DNA from: Pseudomonas frederiksbergensis
GTDB lineage: Bacteria; Pseudomonadota; Gammaproteobacteria; Pseudomonadales; Pseudomonadaceae
NCBI RefSeq assembly: GCF_001952935.1
Contig: NZ_CP018319.1
Location: 1,291,501-1,355,500, forward strand
Direction of reading: 5' to 3'
DNA length: 64,000 nucleotides
A program made the translations under genes and the position numbers. Shown in pieces: positions 28,772-39,730 of this stretch. The first letter of the stretch is position 1; the number at the start of each line of letters is the position of its first letter. Under the pieces are notes generated by a model. It ran no database searches, was not told the origin of the DNA, and saw only the letters and a list, made by a program, of their open reading frames with translations.

Positions 28772-30172
28772 GTGACTAGCCCACTCAGAATCCTGCCAGT
28801 CCCGCTGACTCTGGCCATGGCAATCGCCCTGGCCGGCTGCGCAGGCCTGCCCGACCAGCGTCTGGCCAACGAAGCCCTCAAGCGCGGTGATACCACGCTG
28901 GCGGCGCAGAATTACCAGCAATTGGCAGACCTGGGCTACAGCGAAGCACAGGTTGGCCTCGCCGATATCCAGGTCGACAGCCGTGACCCGGCGCAGATCA
29001 AGAAAGCCGAGGCGACTTATCGCGCCGCGGCCAGCGTCTCGCCACGAGCCCAGGCTCGCCTGGGTCGTCTGCTGGTGGCCAAACCCGGCTCCACCGAAGC
29101 CGAGCAGCACGAAGCCGAAGGCCTGTTGAAGAAAGCCACTGCCGCGGGCGAAGGCAACACCTTGATCCCGCTGGCGATGTTGTACCTGCAATACCCGCAC
29201 AGTTTCCCGAACGTCAATGCGCAACAGCAGATCAGCCAATGGCGCGCCGAAGGCAAGCCGGAAGCGGGCCTGGCCCAAGTGCTGCTCTATCGCACCCAGG
29301 GCACTTACGACCAGCATCTGGACGAAGTGGAAACGATCTGCAAAGCCGCGTTGAACACCACCGACATCTGCTACGTCGAACTGGCCACGGTCTATCAGAA
29401 AAAAGCCCAGCCAGAGAAACAAGCCGAGCTGATCAAGCAAATGCAAGCCGCTCAGGCTCGCGGCGTGGTTTCCGCCCAGCGGGTGGACAGCGTGGCTCGC
29501 GTATTGGGCGATGCAACCCTGGGCACCACCGACGAGAAAACCGCTCAGTCGCTGCTCGAAGGCATCGCACCCGGCTACCCCGCTTCCTGGGTCAGCCTGG
29601 CGCAATTGCTCTACGACTTCCCGGAACTGGGTGACGTCGACACGATGATGAAGTACCTGGACAACGGCCGCGCCGCCGACCAGCCGCGCGCCGAACTGTT
29701 GCTGGGCAAGCTCTATTACGAAGGCAAAATGGTGCCGGCCGACGCGAAGCTCGCCGAAGAACACTTCAAGAAAGCCGTCGACAGAGAAGTGGCCGCCGAT
29801 TACTACCTCGGTCAGATCTACCGTCGCGGTTACCTGGGCAAGGTCTATCCGCAGAAAGCGCTGGACCACCTGCTCAAGGCTGCGCGTAACGGCCAGAACA
29901 GCGCCGACTTCGCCATTGCCCAACTGTTCTCCCAAGGCAAGGGCACCCGGCCCGACCCACTTAACGCTTATGTCTTCAGCCAATTGGCCAAGGCCCAGAA
30001 CACCCCGCAAGCCACCGAGCTTGCGCAAACACTCGAAACCCAACTGCCGCCTGCCCAGCTCGCCGAGGCCCAACGCCTGTTGAAACAAGAACAGGCCGTT
30101 CGTGGTGCCTTGAGTCAGAACACGCTGGAACTGCATGCCCTGGAAGAAGAAGACGGCGAGGAATCCCTATGA
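28772..30172 (+). CDS. algK: Alginate export lipoprotein, TPR/Sel1-like scaffold
   Basis: 466 residues from a GTG start with AAGAGG ten bases upstream. Lipobox LAGC gives C23. The body is a run of Sel1-like helical repeats, clearest at [22 protein letters not shown] and [15 protein letters not shown]. AlgK sits on the inner leaflet of the outer membrane and positions AlgE and the periplasmic AlgX/Alg44 parts. Its last codons overlap algE by 4 bp. Confidence 0.95.
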   Translation: MTSPLRILPVPLTLAMAIALAGCAGLPDQRLANEALKRGDTTLAAQNYQQLADLGYSEAQVGLADIQVDSRDPAQIKKAEATYRAAASVSPRAQARLGRLLVAKPGSTEAEQHEAEGLLKKATAAGEGNTLIPLAMLYLQYPHSFPNVNAQQQISQWRAEGKPEAGLAQVLLYRTQGTYDQHLDEVETICKAALNTTDICYVELATVYQKKAQPEKQAELIKQMQAAQARGVVSAQRVDSVARVLGDATLGTTDEKTAQSLLEGIAPGYPASWVSLAQLLYDFPELGDVDTMMKYLDNGRAADQPRAELLLGKLYYEGKMVPADAKLAEEHFKKAVDREVAADYYLGQIYRRGYLGKVYPQKALDHLLKAARNGQNSADFAIAQLFSQGKGTRPDPLNAYVFSQLAKAQNTPQATELAQTLETQLPPAQLAEAQRLLKQEQAVRGALSQNTLELHALEEEDGEESL

Positions 30173-31656
30173 AGTTGAATCCATTCGTTAAGGCCGGTAT
30201 CGGCCTGTCATTCGCCCTGCTGTGGTCGTGCCCGACCCTGGCGGCCCTGACTGAAAGCAAGAACTACGGCCTTGACGTGAAAGTCACCGCCCAGTCCGAA
30301 GACGACACCGACCTCGGTACGCAGAGCGGCGGCGACGTCAACGGCGTAGGCCTCGACTTGCGTCCATGGATTTATGGCGAGAGCGGCGCGTGGAGCGGTT
30401 ACGCCATGGGTCAGGCGGTGACGTCCACCGACATCATCGAGACGGACACCCTGCAACAGTCCGACAGCGACGGCACCCAGGCCACCGACAGCGGTGATCG
30501 CAAGAGCAAGAAAAACTACCTGGCGATGCGTGAGTTCTGGGTCGGCTACAGCGGCCTTACGCCGTATCCCGGCGAGATTCTCAAGCTCGGTCGCCAGCGT
30601 CTGCGCAATGACGATGGCCAATGGCGCGACACCAACATCGAAGCCCTGAACTGGACCTTCGACACCACCCTGTTGCGCGCCAACGCCGGTGTTGCCGAAC
30701 GCTTCAGCGAGTACCGCACCGACCTCACAGAACTCGCGCCCAAGGACAAGGATCGCCTGCACGCTTACGCCGATGCGGCGTACCAGTGGAACCCGGGCAA
30801 CTGGGTCGGCATTCGTGGTCACCACACTCACGATGACGGCAAGCTCGATTACCCGACTCCGGGCGTTGCCGCCGATTCCCTGGACAAGAAAGAGAACGGC
30901 GACATCAGCTGGATCGGCCTCACCGCCGACAGCGATGCCTACAACTGGCGCAACACCAACACCGTCAATTACTGGGGCAGCGTCACCGGCATGAGTGGCG
31001 ACCGCGACACGGTCAACCCGCTGACCGCCGAGGGCACCGCACCGGCACAAGCCAAAACCAGCGGCGATGTCGATGGCTGGGCCACTGACCTGGGCGTGCG
31101 TCTGCGCCTAGACCCGCAATGGCAAGTCGGTGCAGCCTATGCCCGTGCCAGCGCCGATTACGAACAGAACGGCCTGCAAAGCAACCGCTCGAACTACACC
31201 GGTACTCGCTCGCGGGTTCACCGTTTCGGCGAGGCCTTCCGTGGCGAAACGAACAACATGCAGAGCGCTACCTTGTTCGGTTCGTGGATGCTCAACGACG
31301 AATACGACGCCAGTGTGATCTACCACAAATTCTGGCGCGTCGACGGCAACAAGCCGGTCGGCAGCAACGGCATCAACGCCGTCCAGAACGACACCGACGA
31401 CGTGACCGGCGCCGTGCTCTCCAGCACCTCCCTGCCGCTGGAAGATGGCAACAAAGACCTCGGCCAGGAAATGGACGTGGTCGTCACCAAGTACTTCAAG
31501 CAAGGCCTGCTGCCCGCCTCCTTGAGCCAGTCGATCGATGAGCCTTCGGCCCTGGTGCGTTTGCGTGGCGGTGTGTTCAAGCCCGGCGATGCGTATGGCA
31601 AAGGCGTCGACTCGTACATGCACCGCGCGTTTGTCGACGTGATCTGGCGCTTCTGA
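30169..31656 (+). CDS. algE: Alginate outer-membrane export porin
   Basis: 495 residues with a signal peptide (about 1-26) and an alternating beta-strand pattern throughout, ending in VIWRF with the terminal Phe used for barrel insertion. Corresponds to the 18-strand AlgE channel with an electropositive pore for alginate. Starts within the algK stop (ATGA). Its TGA overlaps an in-frame ATG for the next gene, but that gene has a better start 27 bases on. Confidence 0.95.
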   Translation: MKLNPFVKAGIGLSFALLWSCPTLAALTESKNYGLDVKVTAQSEDDTDLGTQSGGDVNGVGLDLRPWIYGESGAWSGYAMGQAVTSTDIIETDTLQQSDSDGTQATDSGDRKSKKNYLAMREFWVGYSGLTPYPGEILKLGRQRLRNDDGQWRDTNIEALNWTFDTTLLRANAGVAERFSEYRTDLTELAPKDKDRLHAYADAAYQWNPGNWVGIRGHHTHDDGKLDYPTPGVAADSLDKKENGDISWIGLTADSDAYNWRNTNTVNYWGSVTGMSGDRDTVNPLTAEGTAPAQAKTSGDVDGWATDLGVRLRLDPQWQVGAAYARASADYEQNGLQSNRSNYTGTRSRVHRFGEAFRGETNNMQSATLFGSWMLNDEYDASVIYHKFWRVDGNKPVGSNGINAVQNDTDDVTGAVLSSTSLPLEDGNKDLGQEMDVVVTKYFKQGLLPASLSQSIDEPSALVRLRGGVFKPGDAYGKGVDSYMHRAFVDVIWRF

Positions 31657-31682
31657 TGCGAACCGCTAAGGGAGTTCCTGAC

Positions 31683-33272
31683 ATGAACAGTCCGAAGAGA
31701 GGCTCGATGACCTTGCTGGCCGGCGCATTGTTGCTGGCCAGCACGGCAGCCTTCGCCTCAGTGGAGCCGGCCTCGCCCGTTCAAAAAGGGCAACCGGCGA
31801 CCATTGCAAAAGGGTTGCAACAGGCCAAGACCTACACCGTCAGCAGCGCCCCGACCGCGCCGCTGGAGCTGGCCGCGCCGAAGCTGCCGGACACCTCCGG
31901 CTACACCGCCGAAGCCATCGCCGCGAAAATCGTGCGCAGCAAGCCCGGCAAAATCAGCGTGCGCCGGATGATGCAGGAAAACGCCCTGAAGGACTTCATT
32001 GGCGGCGATAACAAGATGGCCGAATGGGTCGTGCGTCAGCACGGTATCCCCCAGGCGATTTTCATCGACGACGGCTACATGAACCTCAAGGATTTGGCCA
32101 AGAAAGTACCCAAGCAGTACTTCAGCGAAACCTCGCCGGGTGTGTTCCTGGCGAAGTTGCCGATCGTGGTGGGTGAGAAAGGCATCCTGGAAATCGACAA
32201 GCAGACCCAGGAATTGCGCCTGTCCCAAGAGGGCGGTTCGTTCCTGGTCAACGACGGCCAGTTGTTCGTGCGTGATACCAAAATCACTGGCTGGAGCGAG
32301 AAAACAAACGGCCCGGCGGCCTTCAAGTCAGCGAAGGAATTCCGTCCGTTCCTGCTGTCCTGGGGCGGCACCCAGACCTACATCGCCAACAGCAAGATCG
32401 CCAGTTTCGGCTACGCCAACAGTAAGTCCTACGGCGTGAGTATTTCCCAATACACGCCGAACATGGCCAAGGTACTCAAGCGCCCTGAACCGAGCGGCTG
32501 GATCATCGACTCCGAGTTCTCGGACATGTGGTACGGCTTCTACTGCTACGAAACCCGCGACTTTGTGGTCAAGGGCAACACCTACAAGGACAACATCGTC
32601 TACGGCATTGACCCGCATGACCGTTCCCACGGTCTGATCATTGCCGACAACACGGTGTACGGGACCAAGAAGAAGCACGGGATCATTATTTCCCGTGAAG
32701 TGAACGACAGCTTCATCTTCAACAACCGCAGCTACGACAACAAGTTGTCGGGCCTGGTGATCGACCGTAACAGCGTCAACAACCTGATCGCCTACAACGA
32801 GATCTACAAGAACCACACCGACGGCATCACCCTCTACGAGAGTGGCGACAACCTGCTGTGGGGCAACAAGGTGATCAGCAACAAGCGCCACGGCATCCGG
32901 ATTCGTAACAGCGTGAACATCCGCCTCTACGAAAACCTGTCCATGGCCAACGGCCTGACCGGTGTCTACGGGCACATCAAGGACCTGACCGACACCGACC
33001 GTGACATCAAGCTCGACCCGTTCGATGCCCAGGTGTCCCTGATCGTGGTCGGCGGCGAACTGGCCGGCAACGGCAGCGGCCCGCTGTCCATCGACTCGCC
33101 GCTGAGCGTCGAGTTGTATCGCGTGTCCATGCTCGCACCGACCAAATCCAGCGGCATCAGCTTCTCGGGGATTCTCGGCGAGCGCCAGGATGAAATTCTC
33201 GACCTGCTGGTACGCCAGCAGAAAGCCGTGCTGATCGACCCTGTCGAACGCCAGACCGAAATGCGGGACTGA
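31683..33272 (+). CDS. algG: Mannuronan C5-epimerase
   Basis: 529 residues from the ATG at 31683, with GGGAG upstream and a signal peptide (about 1-25). The C-terminal part is a right-handed beta-helix (carbohydrate-binding/CASH repeats, about 255-500) with the catalytic DPHD at 310-313. It converts mannuronate to guluronate in the polymer in the periplasm and also protects it from AlgL. An ATG at 31656 would give nine more residues but lies on the algE stop. Confidence 0.95.
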   Translation: MNSPKRGSMTLLAGALLLASTAAFASVEPASPVQKGQPATIAKGLQQAKTYTVSSAPTAPLELAAPKLPDTSGYTAEAIAAKIVRSKPGKISVRRMMQENALKDFIGGDNKMAEWVVRQHGIPQAIFIDDGYMNLKDLAKKVPKQYFSETSPGVFLAKLPIVVGEKGILEIDKQTQELRLSQEGGSFLVNDGQLFVRDTKITGWSEKTNGPAAFKSAKEFRPFLLSWGGTQTYIANSKIASFGYANSKSYGVSISQYTPNMAKVLKRPEPSGWIIDSEFSDMWYGFYCYETRDFVVKGNTYKDNIVYGIDPHDRSHGLIIADNTVYGTKKKHGIIISREVNDSFIFNNRSYDNKLSGLVIDRNSVNNLIAYNEIYKNHTDGITLYESGDNLLWGNKVISNKRHGIRIRNSVNIRLYENLSMANGLTGVYGHIKDLTDTDRDIKLDPFDAQVSLIVVGGELAGNGSGPLSIDSPLSVELYRVSMLAPTKSSGISFSGILGERQDEILDLLVRQQKAVLIDPVERQTEMRD

Positions 33273-33282
33273 GGATAATTTT

Positions 33283-34740
33283 ATGCACCCACACTTGATC
33301 AAATTACTCAGCCTGTCGGCCCTGACCGCCGGCATTCTCGCGGCCAGCACCGGTGTTCGCGCCGCTGACGCCGCCAGCGCAAGCGCACCGACATTCAAGG
33401 CCGATGATTGCTGCAATCTCTGCCCTGAAGCCCACGACGCGAAGAACTACACCACGCGCTATCAGCAGAACTTCACCACGCTGGTGCAGGCTCAGGGCGA
33501 TTGGCTGTTCCGTACGCAAGAAGACTTGCGCACCGAGTTCAACACCACACCCGCCGGCTACAAACGCATGAAAGAGCTGCACGATGCGTTCAAGAGCAAA
33601 GGCGTGGAACTGGTCATCGTTTACCAGCCGACCCGTGGTCTGGTGAACCGCAACAAGCTCAACCCGGAAGACAAGGCCAGGTTCGATTTCGACAAGGCCT
33701 TGAGAAACTACAAGACCATGCTCGGACGTTTCGAGCAGATGGGTTACGTGGTGCCTGACCTGTCGCCGCTGACCAATGAATCCCTGCCCGACACCCTGCC
33801 CGCACACGACTTCTACTTCCGCGGCGACCAACACTGGACGCCGTATGGCGCCCAACGCACGGCGAAAATCGTCGGCGAGAAAATCAAGCAATTGCCTGAG
33901 TTCGCTGACATTCCGAAGCGCGAATTCGAGAGCCATAAGTCGGGTCGCATGGGCAAGACCGGAACGTTACACAACATGGCTGGTCAACTCTGTGGCACTA
34001 GCTACGCGATCCAGTACATGGATCAGTTCACCACCGAGCCGAAAGGCGAAGCAGCTGATGGCGATCTGTTCAGTGATTCCGGAAATCCGGAGATCACCCT
34101 GGTCGGCACCAGCCACAGCGGCAAGAACTACAACTTCGCCGGTTTCCTCGAAGAGGCCATCGGCGCCGACATTCTCAACGTGGCGTTCCCCGGCGGTGGC
34201 CTGGAAGGTTCGATGCTGCAGTACCTGGGCAGCGAAGAGTTCCAGACCAAGCCACCGAAGATTCTGATCTGGGAATTCTCGCCGCTCTATCGCCTCGACC
34301 AGGAAACCATCTACCGCCAGATGATGGCGCTGCTGGACAACGGTTGCGAAGGAAAGGATGCACAGCTGACCGGCAGCACCACGTTGAAACCGGGCAAGAA
34401 CGAATTGATGGTCAACAGCAAGAACCTGAACCTGCAAAACAGCAGTCACCAGGTTGATATCCGCTTCGCCGATCCGTCGGTGAAAAATCTGCAAGCCACC
34501 CTCTGGTACATGAACGGCCGCCACGAGGACATCAAGATCGAAAAGCCGGAAACCTCCGACACCGACGGGCGTTTCGCCTTTGAGTTGCGCACGGACGAAG
34601 ACTGGGCCTCGCAGAATCTGCTGGCCGTCGAAATCCAGGGCCCTGAAGCAGGTGCCGCGCCACAGAAAGTCGAAGCGAAAATCTGCAAACGCAACGTGTT
34701 CCCTGGCGCTGGGCAGCGTACCGCTCAAGCCGGGCAATGA
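33283..34740 (+). CDS. algX: Alginate O-acetyltransferase AlgX
   Basis: 485 residues, signal peptide to about A28. The SGNH-like domain has D182 and H184 in GDQHW and nucleophile S277 in VGTSHS, each eight residues beyond the P. aeruginosa numbering (D174, H176, S269). A C-terminal carbohydrate-binding module (about 350-480) follows. It transfers acetyl groups to mannuronate and is part of the periplasmic scaffold. GAGGA precedes the ATG. Confidence 0.95.
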   Translation: MHPHLIKLLSLSALTAGILAASTGVRAADAASASAPTFKADDCCNLCPEAHDAKNYTTRYQQNFTTLVQAQGDWLFRTQEDLRTEFNTTPAGYKRMKELHDAFKSKGVELVIVYQPTRGLVNRNKLNPEDKARFDFDKALRNYKTMLGRFEQMGYVVPDLSPLTNESLPDTLPAHDFYFRGDQHWTPYGAQRTAKIVGEKIKQLPEFADIPKREFESHKSGRMGKTGTLHNMAGQLCGTSYAIQYMDQFTTEPKGEAADGDLFSDSGNPEITLVGTSHSGKNYNFAGFLEEAIGADILNVAFPGGGLEGSMLQYLGSEEFQTKPPKILIWEFSPLYRLDQETIYRQMMALLDNGCEGKDAQLTGSTTLKPGKNELMVNSKNLNLQNSSHQVDIRFADPSVKNLQATLWYMNGRHEDIKIEKPETSDTDGRFAFELRTDEDWASQNLLAVEIQGPEAGAAPQKVEAKICKRNVFPGAGQRTAQAGQ

Positions 34741-34750
34741 GGCAACCTCT

Positions 34751-35881
34751 ATGACATGCATGCAAACCCGAACTTTGAAAAGATTGATCGCGCCGTCCCT
34801 GCTGACTCTGGCGATGTTCGCCGGAGCCACCCAGGCCGCCGCGCCACTGCGCCCGCCACAGGGGTACTTCGCGCCGATTGAAAAAGTCAAAACCGGCGAC
34901 AAGAGCGAAGGCTGTGATGCGATACCGACGCCGTACACCGGCTCGCTGCAATTTCGTAGCAAATACGAAGGCTCCGACAAGGCCCGTTCGACCCTGAACG
35001 AGGCCTCGGAAAAAGCCTTTCGCGACACCACGGCCGACATCACCAAGATTGAGCGCGGCACCAGCAAGCGTGTGATGCAGTACATGCGTGACGGTCGTCC
35101 GGAACAGCTGGAATGTACCCTGAATTGGCTGACCGCCTGGGCCAAGGCCGATGCGTTGATGTCCAAGGACTTCAACCACACCGGCAAGTCCATGCGCAAA
35201 TGGGCGTTGGGCAGCATGGCATCGTCCTATATCCGCCTGAAATTCTCCGACTCGCATCCGTTGGCGAACCACCAGCAAGAGTCGCAGTTGATTGAAGCCT
35301 GGTTCAGCAAAATGGCTGATCAGGTGGTCAGCGACTGGGACAACCTGCCGCTGGAAAAAACCAATAACCACTCGTACTGGTCCGCCTGGTCGGTGATGGC
35401 AGCGTCCATCGCCACCAACCGCCGTGACCTGTTCGACTGGTCGGTGAAGGAATTCAAGGTCGGCGCCAATCAGATCGACGCCCAGGGTTTCCTGCCTAAC
35501 GAACTCAAGCGCCAGCAACGCGCCCTCGCCTACCACAACTACGCCCTGCCGCCGCTCGCGATGATCGCCAGTTTCGCTCAGGTCAACGGTGTGGACTTGC
35601 GTCAGGAAAACAACGGCGCATTGAAACGCCTGGGTGATCGAGTGCTCGCGGGTGTCGAAGACCCGGAAGAATTCGAGAAGAAGAACGGTAAGGAACAGGA
35701 CATGACCGATCTGAAAGACGACTCGAAATTCGCCTGGCTCGAACCGTTCTGCACGCTCTACACCTGCTCGCCGGATGTGCTTGAGAAAAAGCACGAGATG
35801 CAGCCGTTCAAGACTTTCCGCCTGGGGGGTGACCTGACCAAGGTCTACGACCCGGCGAATGCAAAAGGCAAAGGCTCCTAG
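34751..35881 (+). CDS. algL: Alginate lyase (poly-mannuronate lyase)
   Basis: 376 residues with signal peptide (about 1-29). PL5-family helical barrel: [21 protein letters not shown] at 205-210 (catalytic Asn/His), RRDLFDW, and WLEPF near the end. It cleaves alginate by beta-elimination and clears misdirected polymer from the periplasm. GAGG beginning at the algX stop sits eight bases before the ATG; an ATG three codons on is possible. Confidence 0.95.
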   Translation: MTCMQTRTLKRLIAPSLLTLAMFAGATQAAAPLRPPQGYFAPIEKVKTGDKSEGCDAIPTPYTGSLQFRSKYEGSDKARSTLNEASEKAFRDTTADITKIERGTSKRVMQYMRDGRPEQLECTLNWLTAWAKADALMSKDFNHTGKSMRKWALGSMASSYIRLKFSDSHPLANHQQESQLIEAWFSKMADQVVSDWDNLPLEKTNNHSYWSAWSVMAASIATNRRDLFDWSVKEFKVGANQIDAQGFLPNELKRQQRALAYHNYALPPLAMIASFAQVNGVDLRQENNGALKRLGDRVLAGVEDPEEFEKKNGKEQDMTDLKDDSKFAWLEPFCTLYTCSPDVLEKKHEMQPFKTFRLGGDLTKVYDPANAKGKGS

Positions 35882-35898
35882 AGCAAACGCAATCCCCT

Positions 35899-35988
35899 TG
35901 TGGGAGCGGGCTTGCTCGCGAATGCGGTCTGACATTCACCATTGATGTCGACTGACACTCCGCTTTCGCGAGCAAGCCCGCTCCCACA
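35899..35988. repeat. REPIN inside the alg operon (algL-algI gap)
   Basis: TGTGGGAGCGGGCTTGCTCGCGAA and its inverse TTCGCGAGCAAGCCCGCTCCCACA are perfect 24-bp arms around about 40 bp; family B. Confidence 0.9.
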
Positions 35989-36025
35989 GGGTCAGTGCAA
36001 GACATGAGTTTTTTGTGTGATGTGT

Positions 36026-36057
36026 CCCCCGGTTTTTCGGTGGGGGGTTTGGGGGGG
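36026..36057 (+). other. C5/G6/G7 homopolymer cluster upstream of algI
   Basis: CCCCC (36026-36030) can pair with the first of two G-runs, G6 (36042-36047) and G7 (36051-36057), which are separated by TTT. It lies 40 bases before the algI start on the sense strand. It could form a hairpin or G-quadruplex in the mRNA leader; no function is established. Confidence 0.55.
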
Positions 36058-36096
36058 CTGCGGCCCTTGACTGTTGTTAAACATGGAGAGACCGGG

Positions 36097-37662
36097 ATGG
36101 TATTTTCATCCAACGTGTTCCTGTTTTTGTTCTTGCCGATCTTTCTCGGCATGTACTACTTGAGCGGAATACGCTATCGCAACCTGCTGCTGCTGATCGC
36201 CAGCTACGTGTTCTATGCCTGGTGGCGTGTGGACTTCCTTGCGCTGTTCGCAGCCGTCACATTGTGGAACTACTGGATCGGCCTCAAAGTCGGTGCCGCA
36301 GGCGTTCGGACCAAACCGGCACAACGCTGGTTGCTCCTGGGCGTGGGCGTCGACCTGTGCATTCTCGGCTACTTCAAGTACGCCAACTTCGGCGTCGACA
36401 GCATCAACGCAATGATGACCTCCGTCGGTCTGTCGCCGTTCATCCTGACCCACGTGCTGTTGCCGATCGGGATCTCGTTCTACATCTTCGAGTCCATCAG
36501 CTACATCATCGACGTCTACCGTGGTGACACGCCGGCGACCCGCAACCTGATCGACTTTGCCGCGTTCGTGGCGATTTTCCCGCACCTGATCGCCGGTCCG
36601 GTGTTGCGCTTCCGCGATCTCGCCGACCAGTTCAACAACCGCACCCACACCCTCGACAAGTTCTCCGAAGGTGCGACGCGATTCATGCAGGGCTTCATCA
36701 AGAAGGTCTTCATCGCCGACACCCTGGCGGTGGTGGCCGACCATTGCTTCGCCTTGCAGAACCCGACCACGGGCGATGCCTGGCTCGGTGCACTGGCCTA
36801 CACCGCGCAGCTGTATTTCGACTTCTCCGGTTACAGCGACATGGCTATCGGCCTGGGCTTGATGATGGGTTTCCGCTTCATGGAAAACTTCAAACAGCCG
36901 TACATCAGCCAGTCGATTACCGAGTTCTGGCGTCGCTGGCACATCAGCCTGTCCACCTGGTTGCGTGACTACCTGTACATCACGCTGGGCGGTAACCGCA
37001 AAGGTACGCTGATGACCTATCGCAACCTGTTCCTGACCATGCTGCTCGGTGGTCTGTGGCACGGCGCGAACATCACCTACATCATCTGGGGTGCGTGGCA
37101 CGGCATGTGGCTGGCGATCGAAAAAGCCCTCGGCCTGAACACCTCGCCGCGCAGCATCAACCCGATCCGCTGGGCGCTGACCTTCCTGCTCGTGGTCATG
37201 GGCTGGGTGATCTTCCGCTCGGAAAACCTGCACGTCGCCGGTCGTATGTACGGCGCGATGTTCAGCTTCGGCGAATGGTCGCTGTCGGAACTCAACGCGG
37301 CCAGCCTCACCGGCCTGCAAGTGGCGACTCTGGTGGTGGCTTACATGACCCTGGCGTTCTTCGGCATTCGTGACTTCTACAGCAACCTGCCGCCTGAGAA
37401 GGCCAAGCCTGCTGCGAACGTCGAGGCCGATGGCCCGGCTGCCGCAACACCTGGAATGATCAAAGCCGTACCGGGCGACAACCCGGGCAGCATCCACCAG
37501 CCTGGCTACACCGTCGGCGTTGAAGCGACCGTGCAACCGGCCTACTGGACGGCGGACTGGTCTCGTTACGTGATGCGCACGCTGGTACTGGTGCTGTTCA
37601 TCGCCTCGATTTTCAAACTCTCGGCGCAAAGCTTCTCGCCGTTCCTTTACTTCCAGTTCTGA
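36097..37662 (+). CDS. algI: Alginate O-acetylation MBOAT protein
   Basis: 521 residues and about 11-13 helices. The MBOAT core GGLWHGANITYIIWGAWHG carries H322, the same number as the essential histidine of P. aeruginosa AlgI. It moves acetyl groups from a cytoplasmic donor across the inner membrane for AlgJ/AlgX. The start at 36097 has GGAGAG six bases upstream; the frame is open back to 35995 through repeat DNA, which is not coding. Confidence 0.95.
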   Translation: MVFSSNVFLFLFLPIFLGMYYLSGIRYRNLLLLIASYVFYAWWRVDFLALFAAVTLWNYWIGLKVGAAGVRTKPAQRWLLLGVGVDLCILGYFKYANFGVDSINAMMTSVGLSPFILTHVLLPIGISFYIFESISYIIDVYRGDTPATRNLIDFAAFVAIFPHLIAGPVLRFRDLADQFNNRTHTLDKFSEGATRFMQGFIKKVFIADTLAVVADHCFALQNPTTGDAWLGALAYTAQLYFDFSGYSDMAIGLGLMMGFRFMENFKQPYISQSITEFWRRWHISLSTWLRDYLYITLGGNRKGTLMTYRNLFLTMLLGGLWHGANITYIIWGAWHGMWLAIEKALGLNTSPRSINPIRWALTFLLVVMGWVIFRSENLHVAGRMYGAMFSFGEWSLSELNAASLTGLQVATLVVAYMTLAFFGIRDFYSNLPPEKAKPAANVEADGPAAATPGMIKAVPGDNPGSIHQPGYTVGVEATVQPAYWTADWSRYVMRTLVLVLFIASIFKLSAQSFSPFLYFQF

Positions 37663-37673
37663 GGGATCTGACT

Positions 37674-38849
37674 ATGACCCGCTCATTACGCATCCTCTAC
37701 ATCGGCCTGTTCATGGTGACGCTGTTGGTCCTGGGCTTGTGGTCCACGCGCAGTTTCCTGGGCTTCAGCACCTCTGCCGAAACGACGGTGCTCAACGGCC
37801 GCTGGGCCAAAGCCGTGGAGACGCACTACGACGAAGAGTTCCCGATCAAGCGCCTGGGCACCAACCTTTGGGCTGCGCTGGATTTCAAACTGTTCAACGA
37901 AGGTCGTCCGGGCGTCGTGCTCGGTCGCGATCAGTGGTTGTACAGCGATGAGGAATTCAACCCGATCGTCAACGAAGAGCTGAACCTGCAGGGCAACTAC
38001 GCGCTGGTTGAAGGCGTGCGCCAGGAACTGAAGGCCAAAGGCGTGAAACTGGTCATGGCGATCGTGCCGGCCAAGACTCGCCTGTACCCGGAACACCTGG
38101 GCGAAGTGAAGCCTTCGAGCATCCATGCCAACCTCTATGAAGACTTCCACGCTCGTGTGGCGGCCAACAAGATCCTCGCTCCCGACCTGTTCGGCCCGAT
38201 GTTGAAAGCCAAGCTGGACGGTCAGCAAGTGTTCCTGCGCACCGACACTCACTGGACTCCGGAAGGCGCGCAAATCGCTGCCGAAGCCCTGGCGAAATCC
38301 ATCGCCGAAAAAACCCCGTTGAACGGCGAGCCGCAACACTTCGTCACTGAACCTGCGGAGAAGGTGACTCACAAGGGCGACCTGCGGTTGTTCCTGCCGC
38401 TGGACCCACTGTTCGAAAACATGATGCCCAAGACTGAGCCGTTGCAGAAGCGCAACACCGTTGCGGCGCAAGACCAGCCAGCCGGTGATGACGCCCTGTT
38501 CGCCAACGCTGAAGTGCCGGTGGCCCTGATCGGCACCAGCTACAGCGCCAACCCCAACTGGAACTTCGTCGGTGCGCTGAAACAAGCGCTGAACAGCGAC
38601 GTGGTCAATTACGCCGAAGACGGCCATGGCCCGATTCTGCCGATGCTCACCTATCTGAAAAGTGATGCTTTCAAGAACAGCCCGCCACAGGTGCTGATCT
38701 GGGAGTTTCCTGAACGTTATCTGCCTGTGAACAACGAAATCGGCGACGCCGACCCGCAGTGGGTCGCAGAGCTCAAAGAAGCTGGCGCTCGCCAACAAAA
38801 CGTAGCAGCAAACACTAAATCCGAGACGCCCGACCGGGCGCAAAACTGA
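37674..38849 (+). CDS. algJ: Alginate O-acetyltransferase AlgJ
   Basis: 391 residues; N-terminal signal anchor (about 6-26). AlgX-like SGNH domain with D191 and H193 in DTHWTPEGA and S289 in IGTSYS, one residue beyond P. aeruginosa (D190, H192, S288). Takes acetyl from AlgI and hands it on in the periplasm. Starts 11 bp after algI. Confidence 0.95.
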   Translation: MTRSLRILYIGLFMVTLLVLGLWSTRSFLGFSTSAETTVLNGRWAKAVETHYDEEFPIKRLGTNLWAALDFKLFNEGRPGVVLGRDQWLYSDEEFNPIVNEELNLQGNYALVEGVRQELKAKGVKLVMAIVPAKTRLYPEHLGEVKPSSIHANLYEDFHARVAANKILAPDLFGPMLKAKLDGQQVFLRTDTHWTPEGAQIAAEALAKSIAEKTPLNGEPQHFVTEPAEKVTHKGDLRLFLPLDPLFENMMPKTEPLQKRNTVAAQDQPAGDDALFANAEVPVALIGTSYSANPNWNFVGALKQALNSDVVNYAEDGHGPILPMLTYLKSDAFKNSPPQVLIWEFPERYLPVNNEIGDADPQWVAELKEAGARQQNVAANTKSETPDRAQN

Positions 38850-38863
38850 AAGAGAGGTACACC

Positions 38864-39517
38864 ATGACTTTCACTACTACTCCTCGCCGTCTCGCCAAGA
38901 CCTTCGCACTCGTTGCAGGCATGAGCGTTCTGTCGATGTCCGCCTTCGCAGGCGACGCCGCGCTCTACGGCCCGACCGCACCGAAAGGCTCGAGCTTCGT
39001 GCGTGTCTACAACGCCGGTAACGCTGAAGTCAGCGCCACCGTCGGCACCACCAACCTGGCCGAAGTCGCGCCGCTGTCCAGCACCGACTTCAGCTTCATG
39101 CCGGGCGGCGACTACAGCGCCAAGGTTGGTAGCCAGTCCCTGCCGGTGAAACTGGCTGGTGATCACTATTACACTCTGGTCAACAACGCCAGCGGCGCAC
39201 CGCAACTGATCGAAGAGCCGCCGTTCAAGAACAAGCAGAAATCCCTGGTCCGCGTGCAGAACCTCAGTGACAAGGCCCTGACCCTGAAAACCGCTGATGG
39301 CAAGACCGAAGTGGTTCCGTCCGTGGCGGCCAAAGGTCGTGGCGAGCGTGAGATCAACCCGGTGAAAGTCAGCCTGGCACTGTACGACGGCGCCACCAAA
39401 GTCGGCGACGTGAAGCCGGTCGCCCTGGAACGAGGCGAAGCCGCGGTACTGTATGTCACCGGCAGTGGCAGCAGCCTGTCGCCAGTGTGGGTAAAACGCC
39501 CGGTTTCGACGCGCTAA
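38864..39517 (+). CDS. algF: Alginate O-acetylation protein AlgF
   Basis: 217 residues with signal peptide cut near AFAGD (about 29-31). Two beta-sandwich-like halves (about 45-115 and 125-212). AlgF binds AlgJ and AlgX and is required for acetylation, without its own catalytic residues. AGAGAGG precedes the ATG; 14 bp after algJ. Confidence 0.94.
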   Translation: MTFTTTPRRLAKTFALVAGMSVLSMSAFAGDAALYGPTAPKGSSFVRVYNAGNAEVSATVGTTNLAEVAPLSSTDFSFMPGGDYSAKVGSQSLPVKLAGDHYYTLVNNASGAPQLIEEPPFKNKQKSLVRVQNLSDKALTLKTADGKTEVVPSVAAKGRGEREINPVKVSLALYDGATKVGDVKPVALERGEAAVLYVTGSGSSLSPVWVKRPVSTR

Positions 39518-39544
39518 TACATTTGCCTGATTAACGCTGTTCCC

Positions 39545-39634
39545 TGTGGGAGCGAGCCTGCTCGCGATTGCGATCTGACATCCAGCATCGATGTCGACTG
39601 ACACTCAGTCATCGCGAGCAGGCTCGCTCCTACA
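39545..39634. repeat. REPIN inside the alg operon (algF-algA gap)
   Basis: TGTGGGAGCGAGCCTGCTCGCGAT and the inverse ATCGCGAGCAGGCTCGCTCCTACA, one mismatch, around about 42 bp; family B. About 100 bp of further non-coding sequence precedes algA. Confidence 0.9.
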
Positions 39635-39730
39635 GTGGATCGAGGCGTCAATTGGGACACGGAATAAGAACAAGAGTGAAACGACAGAACGCAGTAGCTC
39701 TGACCCATACGATTTTCAAGGAGTAACAAC

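Noticed and set aside
36106..37629. Minus-strand frame of about 500 codons opposite algI, and similar long frames opposite algK, cyoB and the PepSY gene
   Set aside because: All are shadows of high-GC genes whose plus- or minus-strand products have clear families and catalytic motifs.
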